Below are positions 57,199 through 64,000 of a stretch of DNA of 64,000 bases, piece after piece (the first letter of the stretch is position 1; each line of letters begins with the position of its first letter). This DNA comes from Diphasiastrum complanatum. Taxonomy: Eukaryota > Streptophyta > Lycopodiopsida > Lycopodiales > Lycopodiaceae. The stretch spans positions 14,126,684-14,190,683 of the forward strand of contig CM055114.1 of NCBI GenBank assembly GCA_029204225.1. Reading direction: 5' to 3'. The position numbers and the translations under genes were made by a program. The notes below the pieces were generated by a model that worked only from the letters and a program-made list of their open reading frames with translations, made no database searches and was not told where the DNA came from.

Positions 57199-57471
57199 TT
57201 GACAACAAAGGAGCATAGACATCTTGAAGACATAAAAGAAATGTACCTATTCACATTATTGAGGAAAAACAAATGTATCGCTTTGATCCGTCCAAAGCTT
57301 CGTGGAGTCAATGGCGAAATAACCACTCTCATCTTTCTTGACAGTTGCATTGGGACCATTACAAACAAATTTGAACCATTTGACATCAAATATGAAAAAG
57401 TTGAATTCCCTAAATCAAACCTCGAGGATGTCATTGATGGTCCCACAATAATCAAGTTTAGAAGAGAGTAA
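57199..57471 (+). CDS. Unrecognised 90-codon frame
   Basis: HRHLEDIKEMYLFTLLRKNK, then IALIRPKLRGVNGEITTLIF, ending FPKSNLEDVIDGPTIIKFRR. The composition is protein-like, but no family is recognised and no intact ATG context is clear. It lies beside a CACTA relic and could be part of it or of a captured gene. Confidence 0.3.
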   Translation: MTTKEHRHLEDIKEMYLFTLLRKNKCIALIRPKLRGVNGEITTLIFLDSCIGTITNKFEPFDIKYEKVEFPKSNLEDVIDGPTIIKFRRE

Positions 57472-57547
57472 ATTGGTGTCAGCTGTGCTTGCTTGACTCT
57501 CTTGGATAAATTGGTGTCAGTTGTGCTTGCTCGACTCTCTTGGGTAA
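57471..57547. repeat. Two-copy tandem repeat of about 39 bp
   Basis: TAAATTGGTGTCAG(C/T)TGTGC, then TTGCT(T/C)GACTCTCTTGG, twice in a row. Confidence 0.8.
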
Positions 57548-57859
57548 AATTTGCCATGACTCGACAATTATATGTGTTTATGTTTTTGTCAATGTGCTCG
57601 TCGTACAAAAGTATCGTCCATGCGTCCACAATGCATTGTATTTTTTTGTACTGAACGAGAAAGAAAGAACAAAATTTGTTAGGGATATAACAAACATGTA
57701 GAAAATTACACGTACAGATTAAATAGCTTAAAATGTGAATGATGTACATAGCTTACATGAAAATTGCACCCCGCTTGCGAAGTCCCGCTCTCTGATCTCC
57801 GTTACTTCCTCGTTTTTGTTGAGGCTTCTCTAAGGGCATCGCGTAGCCAAATCAAGCAT

Positions 57860-58690
57860 CACGTCCTTGGGTAGAAGGGTGAGGTCAAGTGGGTATGGTT
57901 GTCTTCTATGCCCTCTCCTGAAAGTGGCTCGAGCATTTTGTATACGAGCCTTATGCAAAATTTATTCACCTTCTCCCTAAAGGACTCACTCATTCTGATG
58001 ATCGCTCTTTTCCCCTGAGGAACCTCCCCAACAACACGCTCATCGTTTTGGCAAGTATGTTGTTTCCTTGTAAATGTCTTACCACTTTGGCGGGTATGGT
58101 GTCTCCTTGTAAATCTTGCCTGTAGCGGTGTTCCCCATATCGTGGACACGTGCTTGCCTCCTCAAACTCATCTCGACATAAAATGAAATCATTGGGACAT
58201 GCATGAATACTCTTGTAATCCATGCCAACTGCTGATAGCATTTTCTTGGCCTCTTGTCGAGACGCCGCCATGGTGTTATTTGGAGGCAATATTTCTCTAA
58301 GCAAACTACGACAACATATTCTTATAGCTAGTTATAGTTTATCACAACACATGAAATACAAAATGAGATTTGAGTTTAGCTATAGTACACCTAAAGGCAA
58401 GCTCACCTAAACAACTCTGTGACATTTGCATCCAACTACCCGTACTTGATTTGCAAGTTCAAAAGTACTAAACAAACTCGCAACTTTGACATTTGTCCAC
58501 CCTCGTACAAAGGAGTGGATGCCAAGCCACACATCATCTCTTCTTCCCTCATCAATGTGGGTTCGGGTGGGTTCATGAAGAATGCATCCATTATGTCGTC
58601 CATGTCGCCCTCATGATCATGCATTGTGAATGCCACATCCTCGTCTATTGTGTCTCCTTGAGACACATCTTTGATGGGGCAAGGGAGATA
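57860..58690 (-). pseudogene. CACTA (En/Spm) TNP2 transposase fragment
   Basis: On the minus strand: DDIMDAFFMNPPE and STPLYEGGQMSKLRVCLVLL (58660-58440), then MLREILPPNNTMAASRQEAK, AVGMDYKSIHACPNDFILCR and CPRYGEHRYRQD (58304-58130). This is the N-terminal region of TNP2 transposases (LP.SYYEAKK, LGL.Y..IH.C.NDC.LY, CP.C...RY). The second Cys of the CPxC pair is Tyr. About 58310-58430 lies between the two parts and may be an intron. No termini found. Confidence 0.8.
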
Positions 58691-58734
58691 GAAGAATGTG
58701 AACAGAAAAGAGAGCAGGAATATTGTGGAATAGC

Positions 58735-59800
58735 TCTCCCATTACAATCAGCTGCTAGATGCAAAAACAGTCTAATAGAAAGCTTATGCTAAATATAATC
58801 ACACCTTTAAGTGTTCTAATTGCCCAATAGGATCTTCTAAGTTAATTCATACTCACAAAAATGAGAGTACAGTCCATCGAAGAGATTAGAAATGGTTTGT
58901 GTGTGTTATTACTGGAAATTAGATTCAATATGAAGTTTAGTTTTGAAATACATGGAAAGAGCAGTATGATATCACAAGTTCCCCCATGAGTATGCTTTTT
59001 CACGTAAAAATAGAATGGCAATCGCAATTTGGGAGCTGTCTGACAGATTGTGCATGGAAAAGACAGCCATTGTCTGATCAGAAGCCAAGGAGTCGTAGAC
59101 GTCCATGTTCTGATCAAAGTGAGTAAACAAGCGTGATTAAACAACGATCAAGTGCATTCAATCACAACAAGCATTCATCTACATTATACACAGATAGAAA
59201 AGCATGCTGCTGCTATATTACATTGAAGCATAGTAAAATAGCAGTTACAACCAAAATGGCGGCGTAACTGGGAGGCTCAAAATCATTCGTCTCATGGACG
59301 GAGCATCTCAAATAATCTATGCTTGGATGATCTATTTATAGATTTCTTCCATGTCTAACTACATTGACTGTTTGTCACCTAATTAGATAAGCCGTTGTAC
59401 TTGGAAGTATATGGCTTTTGTAACAACTATACATAGTATATACTGTCAATGTTGACGTGGACAAGGACATCGTAAATTCAGATCTCACTTTGCATTTTAC
59501 GTGAAGTGATTTTCTCTCACTTCGCAAATTTTGGGAACTGGCTAGGAATGTTCCTCGTTGAAAAATAGACGACCTTCGGCATTTTCTCTCTCTTCCAGAT
59601 TTTGCGAAAAAGCCAAAGGTGCCCTAAAATAGTTCAACTCTTGAAAGTAGATGACCTTTGGGAATTTTCTCTCTCTTTGCCTTTTTGTGAAAAAGCCGAA
59701 GGTGTTAAAAAATAGCTGAACTTTGACCTGTGCCCAAGTGTCGCATTTCGGAAAAATGCAAAAAAGTCGACATTGTGAAAACCTTAGTTCATTTCTGCAG
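58735..59800 (-). repeat. LTR plus 5' leader, copy 2
   Basis: Collinear with 34808-35884, from CTCTCCCATTACAATCAGCT to AGTTCATTTCTGCAG, with small gaps. The minus-strand TATA is at about 59332-59341. 59801-60407 shows no gene. Confidence 0.6.
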
Positions 59801-60407
59801 ATTGTCGTGACACTTGAGTATTTTCACAGACTGTCAGGATACTTAGTCTAATTTTGCAGACCCATTCTAAATGTCAATTCGTGGAAGTCCTTTAAGATGG
59901 CCAAGTCTTCAATGACTTCAAATTATTGAACTTAACATCTGAACTTGAAATTATGATAACATTGGTTACCCTTTGCTGGAGACCAGTCGGAAGCCCGTTG
60001 TAGACGTTCTTCAAATAAATTGGTTGTCTGAGTTGTAATTCCAAGGAGACAACTATGGGCTTAATTTCCAACAATCTTTGTGCAGGTTCGCATATGCATG
60101 AGGGAAAAGTGATGGCTCTGCACGTCTGAATCTTGCCGATTGCATGGCAATGTCTGGTTGAATTCTTCGATGGTCATGTGAATGCGAGTCATCATCCTAC
60201 ACAAAAGAAGTGCAACAACAGTCAATTAGAACAACGTAATATACTCTCGAATCATGAAGACCGCCAAATACATACAAGATAAATGTGCATGCAATCTCAT
60301 CATCTAAAGAAGAAAAATGTGAACTCGCCATTTGCATCGGTCCACCTTGTCAAGTAACAATGGATCACAAACAAAATTAGAGAGCAACATGTAATAAAAA
60401 AATTGAA

Positions 60408-60705
60408 ACTAGAGCTTAGAGCTTAGGGTTTAGGATTTAGGGTATAAGGTTAGAAATTAGAGCTTAGGGTTTAAGGTCTAGGGGTATAGGGTTCACGATT
60501 TAGGATTTAGAGATAAGAGTTTAGAGTTTAGGGTCTAGGGTTTAGGGTTTAGAGTCTAGGATTTAAGATTTTGGGTCTAGGATTGAGGGTTTACGGTGTA
60601 GGATTTATGGTTTATGGTTTAGGGTTCAAAGTTTTGAATTTTAGATTTTGGGTTAGGTTTTAGGGTTTAGGGTCTAGGCTTTAGGGTTTAGGATTTGGGG
60701 TACAT
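60408..60705 (+). repeat. Degenerate telomere-type (TTTAGGG) array
   Basis: About forty imperfect TTTAGGG-related heptamers (TTTAGGG, TCTAGGG, TTTAGGA, TTTAGAG) in one orientation. Confidence 0.85.
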
Positions 60706-60897
60706 TTCATTCAATGCACTATTCTTTAACAATGCTAGAGAATATAAATACTGGCAATCTTTGATTATTGTGCGATTTTAGAATGCAACATTTTTTAGAT
60801 GAAAATGTTTAGATGGCATGATTTTTCAAAAGCCAACATCCATTAAATGAATATGTGGGATATCAAACAAAAACTGATGGATATGTGGGATTTTAGT

Positions 60898-60992
60898 ATT
60901 TAGTTAGGGTTTAGGGTTTAGAATTTAGGGTTTAGAGTTTAGGGCTTAGGGTCTAGAGTTTAGGGTTTGGGGGTTAGGGTTTAGAATTTAAA
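60898..60992 (+). repeat. Short TTTAGGG-type array
   Basis: About thirteen variant heptamers in the same orientation as the neighbouring arrays. Confidence 0.8.
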
Positions 60993-61966
60993 GAGAACTG
61001 GAAGAATAATTTGCAAAACTGTCGTGATGACGAAACTTTCGTGAAGGCGAACAGTCATGACTCTCTTACAAGACTCGGATGGAGTTCAGATACAATCGCT
61101 GATTCAGATTGAACAAGAAAACTCAAACAAAATACATATCAACATAAGCATTCAACATTTGAGATTATGCACACAAGAAAGTAATCTATATTGATTCTCT
61201 TTGATTTCTTCAAGGGTGCATTGCATGTGAATTCACGTAGTGCGTTGGCGTGAGAGAAAACACGGTTCTCTCACGAATGGCAGTCTCGCTTCACTAGCGG
61301 ACAATGGATCTTCTGATCCTAGATAGAATATCTTCTTGCACGTAGGTGGAGCTTCTGTTTGTATTCATCTTGATTGCTTACTTGCATCAGACTTCTTCAC
61401 TTCTATTACTTGGTGACACTCTATGTATCCTATACTGATATATGTCAAGTATTATTCAGTAAGTATAGTCTCTCTATGCAGATCTAAGATTAGAGTGATT
61501 AACCATCTACAACTAACTAGAGAATTACAAGAGTGGCAGTTTAGCCACGACCTAAGGAGTATCTGCTGACGTCATGCCATCAGCTCAGATCTCTGTATTT
61601 CTGGGTACTTGAGTGCTCTCTGGTGGTACTCTTTGGAGCGTTAGGTCAGAATGGCTTTCGCAACATTTTTCGTGGCGTGTCGTTGGTTTCGTTTCCACTG
61701 TTGGTTTCATTTAGTTCGTCCGCCTTTCTCTCGTGTTGTACCGACCGCAAGGGAGTCTCAATCATGGATTGTTCGTGTTTGTGAACCATTCGTGTTCGCA
61801 AACCGTTGGTCTTCGTCTTCGTTGACTTTTGTGTTCGCAAAACTTTTCGTGTTTTGTGTCTTCAGATGTTCTTGTTTGCGAACATATTCGTCAGGCGAGG
61901 GGCTGAAAGTTAGCAAAGCTTTGTAATCATGAACATTTTGTTCCTTCGGGATTATAGATTTTGTGT
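60993..61966. other. LTR-like sequence between telomere-type arrays
   Basis: No coding motif. GTTCGCAAAC/GTTCGTGTT words near 61760-61890 resemble the LTR-derived GAAACGAA/TTCGCGAA repeats at 36 and 41 kb. Confidence 0.3.
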
Positions 61967-62540
61967 TCACGGTCTAGGATTTAGAGTTTAGGGTCTAGGA
62001 TTTAGGGTTTAGGGTTTATGGTTTAGAGTTAAGAATTATAGATTTTGTGTTCAGGGTCTAGGGTTTGGGGTTTAGAATTTAGGGCTTAGGGTCTAGAGTT
62101 TAGAGTTTGGGGGTGATGGTTTAAGGTTTGAGATTATAGATTTTGTGTTCACGGTCTAGGATTTAGAGTTTACGGCTAGGATTCAAGGATTAGGATTGTT
62201 TAGGATTATAAATTTTGTGTACAGGGTCTAGGGTTTAGGATATATAGGATTTAGGGCCTAGGATTTAAGGCTTAGGGCTTAGGATTTAGAATTATTGATT
62301 TTGTGTTCTAAAATTTAGGGTCTATGGCTCCGGATTTTGGGTTTTGGGTCTAGAGTTTAGGGTTCAGGGTTTATGGTTTAAGATTATAGATTTTGTGTTC
62401 ATGGTCTAGGATTTAGAGTTTAGGGTCTAGGATTCATGGTCGGGGGTTTAGAATTTAGGGTTTAGTATCTAGGGTTTAGGATTATAAATTTTGTGTTCAA
62501 GGTCTAGGATTTAGGGTCTAGGGTCTAGGGTTCAGATTTT
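61967..62540 (+). repeat. TTTAGGG-type array with higher-order units
   Basis: Variant heptamers are interrupted seven times by GATTATAGATTTTGTGTTCA, then (C/G)GGTCTAGG (about 61953, 62034, 62131, 62203, 62290, 62380, 62480). This gives units of 72-100 bp: telomere-like repeats organised as a satellite. Confidence 0.85.
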
Positions 62541-62629
62541 AGCCCTCAAAAATTGGTGACTATGGGATCCCACTATCTTTGAAAGGTAGCAACATTTTTA
62601 TAAATTTATGGGGATCTTATACAACTACA

Positions 62630-63115
62630 TACATTGGCAATTTGCCACGCATATTGCCACACACATAAGACGGAGGTCAATTTGGAGCTCGTCTGGTTCG
62701 CGTGGCAATTCGCGTGGCAACTGACGCGTGGTAGAGCCACGCCAGCAAATTTTTTTGGCAAACAACAACCCGTCTGGCAAAGAAATGGCAAAAATTTTGA
62801 AAAATTTGAATTTCGTGGTTCTACCACGCGTGGTGGCTTTATCACGCGTGGCACAACCACGCAATTTGCTTCACGTGGCAATATTTTTCAGAGAGCAACC
62901 CAAAAATTTGATTTGCCACGCCGTGGCAAATCAAATTTTTGGGTTGCTCTCTGAAAAATATTGCTATGCGTGGCAAAGTTTTTTGCATTTTCTCTGGAAA
63001 TTTGCCACGGCGTGCAAATTTCCAGGATCAAGGTTTTGGAAAATATCATTGGCATGGTTCTACCACGCGTGGATGTACCATGCATAATTTTTTGCGCAAA
63101 AAAAAAGCGCGCGAA
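62630..63115. mobile_element. Fold-back region with CCACGCGTGG motifs
   Basis: Many CCACGCGTGG, GCCACGC and GCGTGGC words in both orientations, around a long perfect palindrome, resemble a MITE or fold-back element. No target duplication was recognised. Frames seen here on both strands are products of the palindrome. Confidence 0.4.
62878..62964. repeat. Perfect 87-bp palindrome
   Basis: Arms 62878-62920 and 62922-62964 are exact reverse complements (43 bp) with a single central C. The left arm starts GCAATATTTTTCAGAGAGC. Confidence 0.92.
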
Positions 63116-63152
63116 ATGAGATTTGTGTTTTTCAATGCGTCAATTGTATTGT

Positions 63153-63362
<210 letters not shown>

Positions 63363-63716
63363 GCGGTTACACAATGTAGGTTAGCATTCAATTGATAGTA
63401 TTTGTGGTTGATAGTTATGTTATGAGTCTTTGAATGTTAATTTTGTGAGATTAAGTGATGCATTCACATGCCATTTTATTAACTGGTTTGTTAAATTGTG
63501 TGGTGACTGAATCAATTTAATTTTTGTACAAAATGTTTGATCTTAAGACTAGATTAGATAAACTTACACATCAAGAGAAAAAAGATAGTTATTGCTAATC
63601 TTTAATGGTTTGTCTTTGATTGATTGATTTGTAGAATCAAAAGGATGATGGCTTTTGAAAAGAAAGGGCTTTTGATGAAGACAAGCAAATGAGGTATGTC
63701 ACACGTCTCCTTGTTG

Positions 63717-64000
63717 TAAAGGCCAACCTGCAAGAATTGACAGAGAGAAGCTGCGGACAGACACACAAAGAAGAAGAAGAAGCTGAAGAATGAGAAGAAT
63801 AAAAAACAAGAAGCTGCACGCCTTCAAGTGCCGAACATGGATGTAGTAAAAGCTTATCATATACCTTCCTAATTAATATATATATAGGGTAGTTGAGGGA
63901 CGTTTAGAGTTTGAGCATTGCAGCTCTCTAAAAGTTGATGCCCTATTATGCCACAAAGGCCTTCTTGAGATGATGGCGTTACACATGCTCACTTTGGGCC
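63717..64000 (-). promoter_or_regulatory. Duplicate of the tandem-repeat gene's promoter and leader
   Basis: From GTAAAGGCCAACCTGCAAG to the window end this matches 56225-56515 with only a few differences, in the same orientation. It includes the TATA repeat, the leader with TTCTTCTTC and the sequence farther upstream. The copy stops at 63717, so the coding region is not attached here. It continues beyond the window. Confidence 0.8.

Noticed and set aside
62606-63087. Overlapping frames on both strands near the palindrome
   Set aside because: Mirror images of each other caused by the inverted repeats; no independent coding evidence.

Overview
The window is nuclear DNA from a plant with a large, transposon-rich genome. 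Evidence: Ty1/copia, Ty3/gypsy, hAT and CACTA relics, TTTAGGG-type (plant telomere) interstitial repeats, very long CT/GA/CA microsatellites, and a gene with introns of 5 and 12 kb. The intron size and repeat load suggest a non-flowering vascular plant (fern or gymnosperm); the species cannot be fixed from this sequence. Nothing prokaryotic (operons, ribosome binding sites, CRISPR) is present.

Layout. 1-12.6 kb: degraded LTR retrotransposons (LTR pieces, copia pol on both strands, a gag-like Pro/Ser/Thr-rich reading frame). 12.97-32.7 kb, minus strand: a complete five-exon gene for the non-homologous end-joining protein XRCC4, rebuilt here exon by exon with all splice phases agreeing. Its 12-kb intron 3 holds a full-length hAT transposon (16576-22804, 8-bp target duplication ATTCACAC). 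Its 5.3-kb intron 2 holds a related shorter hAT element (28393-29926, target duplication CTTTGTAC) in the opposite orientation, plus a gypsy relic. 33.4-42.6 kb: LTR fragments and a decayed Ty3/gypsy pol followed by an extra coiled-coil reading frame. 42.6-44.3 kb: the 3' half and LTR of a copia element, inserted into a pseudogene (44.3-46.6 kb) that joins a ParB-like domain to a bacterial-type amino DNA methyltransferase. 46.7-52 kb: another LTR and a copia gag-pol. 52.4-53.9 kb: a cluster of CT microsatellites. 54.6-56.1 kb, minus strand: an intronless gene for an unrecognised 491-residue protein with seven 37-38-residue repeats. 56.5-60 kb: CACTA and LTR relics. 60.4-62.5 kb: telomere-like arrays. 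62.6-63.4 kb: a fold-back region with an 87-bp perfect palindrome and a 200-bp GA tract. 63.7-64 kb: a second copy of the promoter of the 54.6-kb gene.

Only two host genes look intact: XRCC4 and the tandem-repeat gene. The most unusual items are the hAT family carrying a second, convergent small gene with its own promoter, which is also kept in its deletion derivative; the ParB-plus-methyltransferase pseudogene; and the tandem-repeat protein with its duplicated promoter.
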